Assembly: GCF_001667075.1 (NCBI RefSeq)
Contig: NZ_LZIL01000078.1
Coordinates: 327,362 to 391,361, forward strand
DNA: 64,000 nt
Source: Mycobacterium sp. 852014-52450_SCH5900713
Lineage (GTDB): Bacteria; Actinomycetota; Actinomycetes; Mycobacteriales; Mycobacteriaceae
Reading direction: 5' to 3'
The notes beneath the pieces were generated by a model, which searched no databases, was not told where the DNA came from, and saw only the letters and a program-made list of their open reading frames with translations. How positions within the stretch are numbered: the stretch's first letter is position 1; every line of letters starts with the position of its first letter. Positions 34,086-44,657 of this stretch are shown here, piece by piece. A program made the translations under genes and the position numbers.

Positions 34086-34520
34086 ATGACCGAAACTCCC
34101 CCTGCACTCCCGGAGGCCCGCTACGGGCGCACCGGACGCCCCCGCGTACCCCGGCGTTGGCTGGTCGTCGCGCTGGGCGTGCTGGTGGTCGCGGCCGGGC
34201 TGGTGATCGCCGTCGTCGGCTACCACCGGCTGGGCACCAGCCCCGTGACGGGCACGCTGGGCAGCTATCGGGTGATCGACGACGAGACGGCGTCGGTAAC
34301 GATCAGCGTGACGCGATCCGATCCGTCGCGGCCGGTGGACTGCATCGTGCGGGTCCGGGCCAAGGACGGCAGCGAGACGGGCAGGCGGGAAGTGCTGGTC
34401 CCCCCGTCCGATGCGGCCACGGTGCAGCTGACCACCACGGTGAAGTCCAGCAAACCGCCGGTGATGGCCGACATCTACGGCTGCGGCACCGACGTGCCGG
34501 CTTATCTGCGGTCGGCGTGA
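34086..34520 (+). CDS. DUF4307 single-pass membrane protein
   Basis: This 144-residue protein is the counterpart of Rv1081c. A short basic N-terminus (RPRVPRRW) precedes one membrane helix, LVVALGVLVVAAGLVIAVVG (about 26-45). A beta-rich external domain of about 95 residues with the DUF4307 pattern, including VTRSDPSRPVDCIVRVRAKDG, follows. Two cysteines (in VDCIV and IYGCGTD) may pair outside the membrane. The function is unknown. ATG 34086 lies just ahead of the basic segment; a longer frame would run into the mca promoter. Confidence 0.8.
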   Translation: MTETPPALPEARYGRTGRPRVPRRWLVVALGVLVVAAGLVIAVVGYHRLGTSPVTGTLGSYRVIDDETASVTISVTRSDPSRPVDCIVRVRAKDGSETGRREVLVPPSDAATVQLTTTVKSSKPPVMADIYGCGTDVPAYLRSA

Positions 34521-34572
34521 CCCCGTAACAACAGCCGAACTGCGAATTTCGGGTCATCAATTGTTTGCGCGG

Positions 34573-34612
34573 TGGTAACATGGGTGAATGCACGGTTCCT
34601 GATGGGACCGTG
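34573..34612 (+). promoter_or_regulatory. greA promoter (extended -10) and 5'-leader hairpin
   Basis: TGGTAACAT at 34573-34581 is an extended -10 element (TGN-TANNNT). A strong hairpin follows at 34591-34612: CACGGTTCC-tgat-GGGACCGTG, nine pairs including one T-G wobble around a four-base loop. It would lie within the first 25 bases of the mRNA. The leader from there to the greA ATG is about 130-150 bases long, unusually long for a mycobacterial housekeeping gene. Confidence 0.5.
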
Positions 34613-34741
34613 TATTGCTGCATTAAGGCCGTGAGCAGAACGGATCGGCAGCACACGGGGAGCAGACCCGGATACTCCCGGCGGCGGGGTTAAACAGGCT
34701 TACGCGGGTACGCGGAACGACAACATGAGGAGCACGACGAG

Positions 34742-35236
34742 ATGACGGACACTTCTGTGACCTGGTTGACCCAGGAGTCACATGACCGGCTGAAGGCGGA
34801 GCTCGATCAGTTGATCGCCAATCGTCCGGTTATCGCCGCGGAAATCAATGACCGCCGTGAAGAAGGGGACCTGCGCGAGAACGGCGGATATCACGCCGCC
34901 CGCGAAGAGCAGGGCCAGCAAGAGGCCCGCATCCGTCAGCTGCAGGACCTGCTCAACAACGCCAAGGTCGGCGAAGCGCCCAAGCAGTCCGGCGTCGCAC
35001 TGCCCGGTTCGGTGGTGAAGGTCTACTACAACGGCGACAAGTCGGACACCGAGACGTTCCTGATCGCCACCCGCCAGGAGGGCGTCAACGACGGCAAGCT
35101 CGAGGTGTATTCGCCCAACTCACCGCTGGGCGGCGCCCTGATCGACGCCAAGGTCGGCGAGACCCGCAGCTACGTGGTGCCCAACGGCAACACCGTCGAG
35201 GTCACGCTGGTCAGCGCGGAGCCCTACCACTCCTAA
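34742..35236 (+). CDS. greA: Transcript cleavage factor GreA
   Basis: GreA inserts a coiled coil into the RNA polymerase secondary channel and stimulates cleavage of backtracked transcripts. The 164-residue protein has the N-terminal coiled coil (residues 8-80). Its tip carries the conserved acidic GDLRENGGYHAAREEQ, whose Asp/Glu hold the catalytic Mg. The C-terminal FKBP-like domain includes the conserved SPLGGALIDAKVGE. An AGGAGCACGACGAG stretch precedes the ATG. A hairpin structure and a long leader lie upstream. It converges on metB with a bidirectional hairpin between. Confidence 0.95.
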   Translation: MTDTSVTWLTQESHDRLKAELDQLIANRPVIAAEINDRREEGDLRENGGYHAAREEQGQQEARIRQLQDLLNNAKVGEAPKQSGVALPGSVVKVYYNGDKSDTETFLIATRQEGVNDGKLEVYSPNSPLGGALIDAKVGETRSYVVPNGNTVEVTLVSAEPYHS

Positions 35237-35248
35237 CCGCCGCCACCT

Positions 35249-35297
35249 CCGCGAGCAGAAACACGCCTCGGGCGTGCGATTTTGTGTCTGCTCGCGG
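35249..35297. terminator. Bidirectional nested hairpin between greA and metB
   Basis: An 11-bp outer stem (CCGCGAGCAGA at 35249-35259 against TCTGCTCGCGG at 35287-35297) encloses a smaller hairpin, CACGCC-tcg-GGCGTG, at 35262-35276. It lies in the 64-bp gap between two converging genes and probably serves as a terminator for both. I have seen the GCGAGCAGA-type arm often in mycobacterial intergenic DNA, so it may be a dispersed element. Confidence 0.65.
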
Positions 35298-35300
35298 TGG

Positions 35301-36461
35301 TTAGTCCAGCGCCTGGCCGAGGTCGGCCAGCAGGTCGGCGATGTCTTCGATGCCGACCGACAACCGCACCAGGTCGTCGGGCACTTCCAGTTGCGAACCG
35401 GCCGTCGACGCGTGCGTCATGGCGCTCGGGTGCTCGATCAACGACTCAACGCCGCCGAGCGACTCGGCCAGGATGAACACTTCGGTGCGCGCGCACAGAT
35501 CCCGCGCGGCTTGCCGGCCGCCCCGCATGCGCACCGACACCATGCCGCCGAAGCCGAGCATCTGCCGAGCGGCGATCTCGTGCCCGGGGTGGCCGGGCAG
35601 ACCGGGGTACAACACGGTGCTCACCGCCGGATGGCCGGAGAGGAAATCCGCGACGGCCGAAGCGTTTTCGCTGTGTCGCTGCATCCGCAGCACCAGGGTC
35701 TTCAGGCCACGCATGGCCAGGTAGGCGTCGAACGGGCCGGGCACCGCGCCCGCGCCGTTTTGCAAAAAGGCGAAGGCCGCGTCCAGCTCCGCGTCGTCGG
35801 TGATCAACGCCCCGCCCACCACGTCGGAGTGTCCACCGATGTACTTGGTGGTCGAATGCAGCACCACGTCGGCGCCCAGCTTCAACGGCTGCTGAAGCGC
35901 GGGTGAGGCAAATGTGTTGTCCACCAAGACTTTTAGCGAGAACTGTTTGCCCAGTTCGGCGAGGGCCGCGATGTCGGCAATGGACAGCAGTGGGTTGGTC
36001 GGTGTCTCCACCCAGATCAGGCGGGTCTGCGGCGTGACCGCGGCGCGGACGGCGTCCAGGTCGGACAGCGCCACCGGCGTGTAGCTGACGTTCCACTGCG
36101 TGAACACCTTGTCGATCAGCCGGAAGGTGCCGCCGTAGGCGTCGTTGGGGATGATCACGTGATCGCCGGGCCGCAGCATCGCCCGCAGGGCGCAGTCGGC
36201 GGCGGCCATGCCGGAACCGAACGCCCGCCCGTAGCTGCCCTCCTCCACCGCGGCGAGCGAGGCCTCCAGCGCGGCGCGCGTCGGGTTGCCGGTGCGTGCA
36301 TATTCGAACCCGCCGCGCAGCACGCCGACCCCGTCTTGGGCGAACGTGCTGCTGGCATAGATCGGGGCGTTGACCGCCCCCGTCGCCGGGTCCGGCCGGT
36401 AGCCGGCGTGAATCGCTTTGGTGGCGAGTCCGGTGAAATGTCCGGTGTGGTCGTCGCTCAT
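35301..36461 (-). CDS. metB: Cystathionine gamma-synthase / Cys-Met PLP enzyme
   Basis: This 386-residue fold-type I PLP enzyme is the counterpart of Rv1079. Its expected role is joining an activated homoserine to cysteine to form cystathionine (transsulfuration). The PLP Lys is in VLHSTTKYIGGHSDVVGG, the phosphate-binding region is FGSGMAAADCALRAML, and VETPTNPLLSIADI is typical. A cystathionine gamma-lyase or dual activity cannot be excluded by sequence. It follows pra by 48 bp and is the last gene of a lipU-cbs-pra-metB run. With cbs nearby, both directions of transsulfuration may be covered. Confidence 0.9.
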   Translation of the reverse strand: MSDDHTGHFTGLATKAIHAGYRPDPATGAVNAPIYASSTFAQDGVGVLRGGFEYARTGNPTRAALEASLAAVEEGSYGRAFGSGMAAADCALRAMLRPGDHVIIPNDAYGGTFRLIDKVFTQWNVSYTPVALSDLDAVRAAVTPQTRLIWVETPTNPLLSIADIAALAELGKQFSLKVLVDNTFASPALQQPLKLGADVVLHSTTKYIGGHSDVVGGALITDDAELDAAFAFLQNGAGAVPGPFDAYLAMRGLKTLVLRMQRHSENASAVADFLSGHPAVSTVLYPGLPGHPGHEIAARQMLGFGGMVSVRMRGGRQAARDLCARTEVFILAESLGGVESLIEHPSAMTHASTAGSQLEVPDDLVRLSVGIEDIADLLADLGQALD

Positions 36462-36509
36462 CGACGACCAGCCTAGGTGACGACCGAGCCGGCTACCGCG
36501 CCCGCACGA

Positions 36510-37220
36510 CTAGCTCAGCTGTTGCTCGGTCCCGTCGAGCGGCAGGCAGACCGTCGTCATGATCTTGTCCGCCAGCGTCTGCCGCTTCGAATCCCACAGC
36601 GGGAAAAGGAAACCGATGAAGCAGATGATGGCGTCGACGAAGTGCGCGAGGGAACGCACGATGGACATCCCGAAGCCGAGGGGCTGACCGGTGACCTCGC
36701 TGACCACCTTGAACTTCATCACCGATTTGCCGACGCTCGACCCGGTGGTGCCCTGGCGGTAGCCGTAGTTCCAAATCAGATAGATCAACCCCACCAGCGA
36801 CGCCAACCACTGCGCGGCCAGGCCGATGGTCGAGTTCTGCGTCGCGCAGTACTGGTTGACGGCGTACTGCGTGACATCGGTGACGCACGACGTCTGCTGG
36901 GTGGCGACCAGGATCCCGGTCCCGATACCGTGCACGACGGCGTACGGGAGGATGTCGATGATGAACGCCACGAGCCGGGTCAGCCACGGCGTGTAGGACT
37001 CCGTCGGCAACGTGCGGATCGCCGGTCCCGGAGGTGGTGGCGCGTACCCACCGGCGGACGGCGGGGGCGGCGGGTAGGAGCCGCCGCGCGGCGGCGGAGG
37101 CGGCGGATAGGAGCCACCCGCGGGAGTCGATGGAGGGGGCGGAACCGCCTGACCACCGGACGACCCGGGCGACGGCGGAGGTGGCGGATAAGCGTCGCCA
37201 GCCGGCGGTTGATCGGTCAT
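36510..37220 (-). CDS. pra: Proline-rich antigen homologue, RDD family membrane protein
   Basis: This 236-residue protein is the counterpart of Rv1078. Residues 1-65 are a low-complexity Pro/Gly/Tyr domain (YPPPPP and SYPPPP repeats). The remainder is an RDD domain with about three membrane helices: the opening WLTRLVAFIIDILPYAVV holds the Arg and Asp that name the family, and GSSVGKSVMKFKVVSEVTGQP and RQTLADKIMTTVCLPL close it. The function is not established. ATG 37220 is preferred because AGAGG lies 5 bases upstream; a GTG at 37226 overlaps that site. Confidence 0.9.
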   Translation of the reverse strand: MTDQPPAGDAYPPPPPSPGSSGGQAVPPPPSTPAGGSYPPPPPPRGGSYPPPPPSAGGYAPPPPGPAIRTLPTESYTPWLTRLVAFIIDILPYAVVHGIGTGILVATQQTSCVTDVTQYAVNQYCATQNSTIGLAAQWLASLVGLIYLIWNYGYRQGTTGSSVGKSVMKFKVVSEVTGQPLGFGMSIVRSLAHFVDAIICFIGFLFPLWDSKRQTLADKIMTTVCLPLDGTEQQLS

Positions 37221-37322
37221 GGGCACCTCTTCCCCTGCGGACCAGCTGAACCAGGCCGCATTACAGTACCTGAGCGCGCAGCGGCCGGGCGAGACACGCG
37301 TCGCGGCCGAAAGGGGCCCCGG

Positions 37323-38729
<1,407 letters not shown>

Positions 38730-38799
38730 GCGTTCATCGTCTCAGGCAGGTTCCGGGGGTGCACGACGGCTTCGGAGTTGGCGTCTGACGGAGATTGCG

Positions 38800-39870
38800 C
38801 TAGCCGGTGGCCTCGCGGATATAGTCGCCGATCTGGCGCAGCGAGCGAACCGCCTCCGGGACCATCGGAGCGGCCAGCTGGAAGTCGTGAATCTGGCCGG
38901 GCCACACCCGCACCTCGGCCGGCACACCGACCGCGGCCAACCGGCTCGCCGCCAGCCGCGCGTCGTGCAGCAACACCTCGGATCCCGACACGTGGATCAG
39001 CGTCCGCGGCAGGCCCGGCTTGATGTGCTCCACCGGCTCGTAGATCTCCTCGGGCCGCCCCCCGACTTTGTGCTTTTCGGCCGCGCTGGCAACCAGCTCG
39101 GCCAGCGCGTCGAACGCCCGGGCGGAGAACATCGCGTCGGTGTTGATGTTGGGATGGGCCTGCTTGTGTTCCTTTGCCAGCTGCAGCAGCGGCGAGATCA
39201 TTACCAGCGCAGCCGGCTCCTCGCCCTCCTCCTGGAGGCGTTGCGCCAGCGCGAGTGCGAGGTAGCCGCCCGCGGAGTCGCCGGCCAGCACGATCTGATC
39301 CGGCTCATATCCGCGCAGCCGCAGCCACTGGTAGCCATCGTGGCAGTCATCGAGGGCCATCCCGATCGAATGCTTGGGCAGCAGCCGGTAATTGACCACC
39401 AAGATCGGCGCGTCAGCAAACTGCGACAGCGCTTCGACCAGCCGGCCGTGCGAGTTCGCCCCGCACGTCAAGAACGCACCACCGTGGAAGTAGACGACCA
39501 CCCGACGGGTGCCATCCGCGGGCAGCACGCCCGGGGCGCGCACCAGCTGCGCCGACGCGTTGGGCAAGTTCACCGTCTCGCGGACGGTGGCCGTCACCGG
39601 GAGCACCACCCGGGCCGCCAGGTCGATGAGGCCCCAGGGCCAGGGGAAGTTGGGAATGTGGCTGCCGACGGACAGGACCGGCCTAACCGTCACCCGCGAC
39701 GTCAGGTTGGCCACCCGCGCAGCAACGCTGGGTCCGGATTCGAGGACCTCGACCGGGGTGCCATCGCTCATCGCGAACTTGCGCGGCCTGCTGGCCCTGC
39801 GAGCCGCGAGGACGTCGTGTGGACGAAGGGCGTTCCGGGGCGAGCCGGATACCTTGCCGGGTGCGCTCAT
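38800..39870 (-). CDS. lipU: Alpha/beta-hydrolase lipase/esterase of the HSL family (LipU-like)
   Basis: This 356-residue protein has the hormone-sensitive-lipase signature: the oxyanion motif YFHGGAF and the nucleophile in GDSAGG. The acidic residue is expected in LIHVSGSEVLLHDA and the catalytic His in PGQIHDFQL. It is the positional counterpart of Rv1076 but starts further upstream than I recall for that protein. ATG 39870 is chosen because AGGAAG lies at suitable spacing; GTG 39879 is too near it. The substrate is probably a short-chain ester or lipid. It diverges from the SGNH hydrolase gene across 231 bp. Confidence 0.85.
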   Translation of the reverse strand: MSAPGKVSGSPRNALRPHDVLAARRASRPRKFAMSDGTPVEVLESGPSVAARVANLTSRVTVRPVLSVGSHIPNFPWPWGLIDLAARVVLPVTATVRETVNLPNASAQLVRAPGVLPADGTRRVVVYFHGGAFLTCGANSHGRLVEALSQFADAPILVVNYRLLPKHSIGMALDDCHDGYQWLRLRGYEPDQIVLAGDSAGGYLALALAQRLQEEGEEPAALVMISPLLQLAKEHKQAHPNINTDAMFSARAFDALAELVASAAEKHKVGGRPEEIYEPVEHIKPGLPRTLIHVSGSEVLLHDARLAASRLAAVGVPAEVRVWPGQIHDFQLAAPMVPEAVRSLRQIGDYIREATG

Positions 39871-40089
39871 GCTCAACACTTCCTACGCCTTTGTAGTGCG
39901 ATACAGCATGTGACGAGGCAGCTAAGCATCTGGTTCAGCCGTTTGCCCGAGGCACTCAGCCAACCCCGCGAACTTAGCTTGACAGCCACTTCTTAAGACA
40001 ACATTTAAAGAGTCTGATTTGTTACCTCATTTGCTTCGCACCGTGATCACATTGTTGGTCAGCCGACCCCGCAAACATGCAAGCCGAAC

Positions 40090-40095
40090 TAAACT
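40090..40095 (+). promoter_or_regulatory. Predicted -10 element (TAAACT) of leaderless SGNH hydrolase transcript
   Basis: TAAACT is followed by ggtcgc and the GTG start at 40102, fitting a leaderless promoter. It lies at the right edge of an AT-richer divergent promoter region (39880-40089) shared with lipU, which also contains TTGACA near 39979. Confidence 0.5.
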
Positions 40096-40101
40096 GGTCG
40101 C

Positions 40102-41076
40102 GTGACCATGCGGGTGCCCCGTCGTTCGGCAATCGCCCTGGCCACGGCGGGCGCACTCGCCTCGACAGGAACTGCCTATCTGGGCGCGCGCAACCTGCTG
40201 GCCGGCCAGGCGACGCACGCGCGCACCGTCATCCCCAAGGCGTGGGACATCCCGCCCCGCGCCGACGGCGTGTACACCCGCGGCGGCGGCCCGGTGGAGC
40301 GGTGGCACCGCGGCGTGCCGTTCGATCTGAGCCTGATGATCTTCGGTGACTCGACGGCCGCCGGCTACGGGTGCATCAGCGCCGAGGAAGTGCCGGGAGT
40401 GCGGATCGCGCGCGGCCTCGCCGAACAGACGGGCAAGCGAATCCGGTTGAGCACCAAGGCAATCGTCGGCGCCACGTCGAAAGGCTTGTGCGGCCAAGTC
40501 GATGCGATGTTCGTGGCCGGGAAGCCGCCGGATGCGGCGGTGATCATGGTCGGGGCCAACGACGTGACGGCCCTCAACGGCGTCAGCCAGTCGGCGCAGC
40601 GGCTCGGGCTGACCGTGCGCAAGTTGCGCGCCCGCGGTGCGGTGGTGATCGCCGGCACCTGCCCGGACCTGGGTGTCATCACCGCGATCCCCCAACCCCT
40701 TCGGTCGATCGCACACGAGCGTTGTCTGCAACTGGCGCGCGCCCAGGCCGCGTCGGTGCGGGCCGCCGGCGGTATGCCGGTGCCCCTGGCGCAGTTGATG
40801 ACACCGCAATTCCGGTCGACGCCCCACGTGATGTTCTCCCCGGACGGCTTCCACCCGTCCGCCCCGGCGTACGCGATCGCGGCCGACGCGCTGCTGCGCG
40901 CGCTGTGTGAGGCGCTGGGCGAGGAGGTCGACCTCCCACCGCTGGAGTTGGCGGCATCGACGACCGCGCCGGTGCTCGGTCAGCGCCACACCCGAACCAG
41001 CGTGATGTCGCGGCTGTGGCGGCGCCCGGCGCCGGGACTCGCCCCGTCGTCGTGCCCGCAGGTGGCCAGCGACTAG
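40102..41076 (+). CDS. Secreted SGNH/GDSL-type esterase
   Basis: This 324-residue protein is the counterpart of Rv1075c. An N-terminal signal or anchor (SAIALATAGALASTGTAYLGA, roughly residues 9-29; quoted in part) is followed by the SGNH hydrolase fold. Block I is IFGDSTAAGYG with the nucleophilic Ser, block III is MVGANDVT with the Asn, and block V is SPDGFHPSAPAYA with Asp and His. Such enzymes hydrolyse esters or lipids at the cell surface. The C-terminal 50 residues are Arg/Pro/Ser-rich and probably disordered. The GTG start is supported by TAAACT 6 bases upstream. Confidence 0.88.
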   Translation: MTMRVPRRSAIALATAGALASTGTAYLGARNLLAGQATHARTVIPKAWDIPPRADGVYTRGGGPVERWHRGVPFDLSLMIFGDSTAAGYGCISAEEVPGVRIARGLAEQTGKRIRLSTKAIVGATSKGLCGQVDAMFVAGKPPDAAVIMVGANDVTALNGVSQSAQRLGLTVRKLRARGAVVIAGTCPDLGVITAIPQPLRSIAHERCLQLARAQAASVRAAGGMPVPLAQLMTPQFRSTPHVMFSPDGFHPSAPAYAIAADALLRALCEALGEEVDLPPLELAASTTAPVLGQRHTRTSVMSRLWRRPAPGLAPSSCPQVASD

Positions 41077-41159
41077 ATTTGTGCTAGCCCGTCGGCGTCA
41101 AGTCAACGGTTTGTGAAGCGAACTCGCCGGAATCCGGAAGGGATTTGAAGGGAACCGTC

Positions 41160-42377
<1,218 letters not shown>

Positions 42378-42395
42378 CCGACCGTACGAGCTCGT

Positions 42396-42458
42396 CGTCG
42401 AGTGTGCGGCCATGGTCGCAACACGCCGGGCAGGTCCGCCCTCAGCGCACACTCGACG
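42396..42458. repeat. Inverted repeat downstream of fadA3
   Basis: Thirteen-base arms, CGTCGAGTGTGCG (42396-42408) and CGCACACTCGACG (42446-42458), match perfectly and enclose a 37-base loop. Similar CGAGTGTGCG arms are familiar from other mycobacterial intergenic regions, so this is probably a dispersed element. It may add to termination ahead of the stronger hairpin at 42468. Confidence 0.7.
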
Positions 42459-42467
42459 TCGCACACA

Positions 42468-42507
42468 CGAAAAGACCGGCGCGCCAATCGGCGTGCCGGT
42501 CTTTTCG
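42468..42507. terminator. Strong bidirectional terminator between fadA3 and the BI-1 gene
   Basis: CGAAAAGACCGGC...GCCGGTCTTTTCG forms a stem of about 18 pairs with one mismatch around an aatc loop. The arms carry AAAA on one side and TTTT on the other, so it can terminate both converging genes. It lies 11 bp from the stop of the BI-1 family gene. Confidence 0.9.
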
Positions 42508-42517
42508 TGGAAGAGAA

Positions 42518-43369
42518 CTAGTCGTTCTGCAGATAACTGAGCAGACGTAGGATCTCGAGGTAGAGCCACACCAGGGTCACGGTCAGGCCGAGGGCGATAC
42601 CCCAGGCCGCCTTCTCCGGCGCGCCCGCGCGCACCATCTGGTCGGCCGCGTCGAAGTCGATCAGGAAACTGAACGCCGCGATGCCGATGCAGACCAGCGA
42701 GAAGATGATCGCCAGCGGACCGCCGCTGCGCAGGCCCAGGCCGGTGCCTCCGCCGACGTGGAACATGGCCAGCACGAAGTTGCCGAGCATCAAGGCCAGC
42801 ACGCCGAACATCGCGGCGACGAGCATCCGGGTGAACTTCGGGGTGACCCGGATTGCGCCGGTCTTGTACACCACCAGCATGCCGAAGAAGACACCGAAGG
42901 TGCCCATGACGGCCTCCCCGATCAGCACGCCGGCGTTGGCGTGCGAGACCGCGAAATTGGCGAAGACGAACGAGATGGCGCCCAGGAAGAGCCCCTCGAG
43001 GACGGCGTAGCTGAGCACGATGGCCGGGCTGTCCTGCTTGCGGCCGAAGGTCGCGACCAGCACCAGCCCCAGGCCGCCGAGCGCGCCGACCAGGGTCAGC
43101 GGCATCGCCAGTGCGAGGTTGGACGCCACCAGGAAGTAGGAGACCACAGCGGACACCGCCAACACGGCCAGCGTGATGCCGGTCTTGGTGACGACGTCGT
43201 CGATGGTCAGCGGACGCGAAGCCCTGGTCTCCTGGTAGGGAGCTTGGTAGGGCGCCGCGTAGGGGTCGCCTCCATAGCCCTGCATTGGGGCCGCGCCTGT
43301 GCCGAATTGCGCGTATCCGCCCCGCTGCTTGGGCAGCGAACGAAATACCGGGTTGCTTGTCTCCCGCAC
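42518..43369 (-). CDS. Bax inhibitor-1/YccA-like seven-helix membrane protein
   Basis: This 283-residue protein has a 55-residue polar N-terminus, then seven membrane helices beginning TGITLAVLAVSAVVSYFLVA. The BI-1/YccA features LSYAVLEGLFLGAISFVF and the closing FDAADQMVRAGAPEKAAWGIALGL are present. In this superfamily paired Asp residues, such as those in DFDAAD, can make a pH-sensitive leak channel; the mycobacterial role is unknown. GTG 43369 is chosen because AGAGAGGA precedes it; a longer frame reaches 43456. It diverges from echA9. Confidence 0.85.
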   Translation of the reverse strand: MRETSNPVFRSLPKQRGGYAQFGTGAAPMQGYGGDPYAAPYQAPYQETRASRPLTIDDVVTKTGITLAVLAVSAVVSYFLVASNLALAMPLTLVGALGGLGLVLVATFGRKQDSPAIVLSYAVLEGLFLGAISFVFANFAVSHANAGVLIGEAVMGTFGVFFGMLVVYKTGAIRVTPKFTRMLVAAMFGVLALMLGNFVLAMFHVGGGTGLGLRSGGPLAIIFSLVCIGIAAFSFLIDFDAADQMVRAGAPEKAAWGIALGLTVTLVWLYLEILRLLSYLQND

Positions 43370-43500
43370 CGTCGGATCCTCTCTATTGGCTTCGAGCTGT
43401 GCGAACACAATCTCAACGATCAGCGTCCCGTCCGGGTTCCCGGCCGACCTGGGCATTTTCCGGTGCCTGGAGCCTTCTAAATGACACGGCCGCTGTCGTC

Positions 43501-43516
43501 GGGTTAAAGATAACCC
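43501..43516. promoter_or_regulatory. Perfect inverted repeat in the echA9 promoter region
   Basis: GGGTTA-AAGA-TAACCC is a perfect 6-bp inverted repeat, followed by a near-symmetric TACCCGGGGGTA at 43519-43530 approximately. It lies 78 bases before the echA9 start and 132 bases from the divergent BI-1 gene start. It looks like a repressor binding site for one or both genes. Confidence 0.4.
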
Positions 43517-43593
43517 TTACCCGGGGGTATCGCGTCGGTCGTCACGATCTAGATTTTTCGTTCGAAGGTGCACCGGCGATGGGAGGTCAGGGC

Positions 43594-44643
43594 GTGACCG
43601 AGGAATCCGACGAGGTTCTAACCCGCGTCGACGGCAACGTCGGTCTGATCACGCTCAACCGCCCCAAGGCGATCAACTCACTCAATCAGCGGATGGTGGA
43701 CGCGCTGAGCGCCATACTCACCCGCTGGGCAGAAGACGACGCGGTATCCACCGTGGTGCTCTCCGGCGCCGGCGAGCGCGGCTTGTGCGCCGGCGGCGAC
43801 GTGGTCTCCATCTATCACAGCGCGCGTAAGGACGGGGTCGAGGCGCGGCGGTTCTGGCGCGACGAGTATCTGCTCAATGCCCAGATCGCCGATTTCTCCA
43901 AGCCGTACGTGGCGCTGATGGACGGCATCGTGATGGGTGGCGGCGTCGGCGTCAGCGCGCACGCGAACATCCGCGTGGTGACCGACACCTCCAAGATCGC
44001 GATGCCCGAAGTCGGCATCGGCTTCGTTCCCGATGTCGGCGGGATGTTCCTGCTATCCCGAGCGCCCGGTGGGCTGGGTCTGCACGCCGCCCTGACCGGA
44101 GCTCCGTTTTCCGGAGCCGACGCCATCGCCATGGGATTCGCCGACCACTACGTGCCGCACGACGATCTCGAGGCGTTCACCCGCGCGATCGTGGCTGACG
44201 GCGTCCAGAGCGCGCTTGCCGCGCACGCCATTGAGTCCCCGCCGAGCGAGCTTGCCGCACAACACGGTTGGATCGACGAGTGCTACGCCGGCGACACGGT
44301 CGAGGACATCGTCGCCGCGCTTCGCGTGCATGACAGCGGCCCCGGCCCTGGACCTGCCCAAGACGCCGCCGACCTGATCGACACGCGATCGCCGATCTCG
44401 TTGTCGGTGACCCTGGAAGCCGTCCGGCGCGCCGCCAAACTCGAGACGGTGAAAGACGTTCTCATTCAGGACTATCGGGTGTCGTCGGCATCGCTGCGCT
44501 CACACGACCTGGTCGAGGGCATCCGAGCACAGCTGATCGACAAAGACCGCAACCCGAAGTGGTCGCCGGCGACGCTCGCCGCGGTGACCGGGGCCGACGT
44601 CGAGGCGTATTTCGTCCCGGTCGACGACGACTTGAGTTTCTAG
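43594..44643 (+). CDS. echA9: 3-hydroxyisobutyryl-CoA hydrolase-like crotonase, EchA9
   Basis: This 349-residue crotonase-superfamily protein is longer than true enoyl-CoA hydratases and has the HIBYL-CoA hydrolase features: GLCAGGDVVSIYHSARK, GIVMGGGVGVSAHA and MPEVGIGFVPDVGG with the catalytic Glu/Asp. A C-terminal region (ISLSVTLEAVRRA to KDRNPKWSPATLAAV) is typical of that subgroup. Valine breakdown is the expected pathway. GTG 43594 is chosen because GGGAGG lies 7 bases upstream; ATG 43579 overlaps that site. echA8 starts 14 bp after its stop. Confidence 0.9.
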   Translation: MTEESDEVLTRVDGNVGLITLNRPKAINSLNQRMVDALSAILTRWAEDDAVSTVVLSGAGERGLCAGGDVVSIYHSARKDGVEARRFWRDEYLLNAQIADFSKPYVALMDGIVMGGGVGVSAHANIRVVTDTSKIAMPEVGIGFVPDVGGMFLLSRAPGGLGLHAALTGAPFSGADAIAMGFADHYVPHDDLEAFTRAIVADGVQSALAAHAIESPPSELAAQHGWIDECYAGDTVEDIVAALRVHDSGPGPGPAQDAADLIDTRSPISLSVTLEAVRRAAKLETVKDVLIQDYRVSSASLRSHDLVEGIRAQLIDKDRNPKWSPATLAAVTGADVEAYFVPVDDDLSF

Positions 44644-44657
44644 AAAGGCTATTGGCG

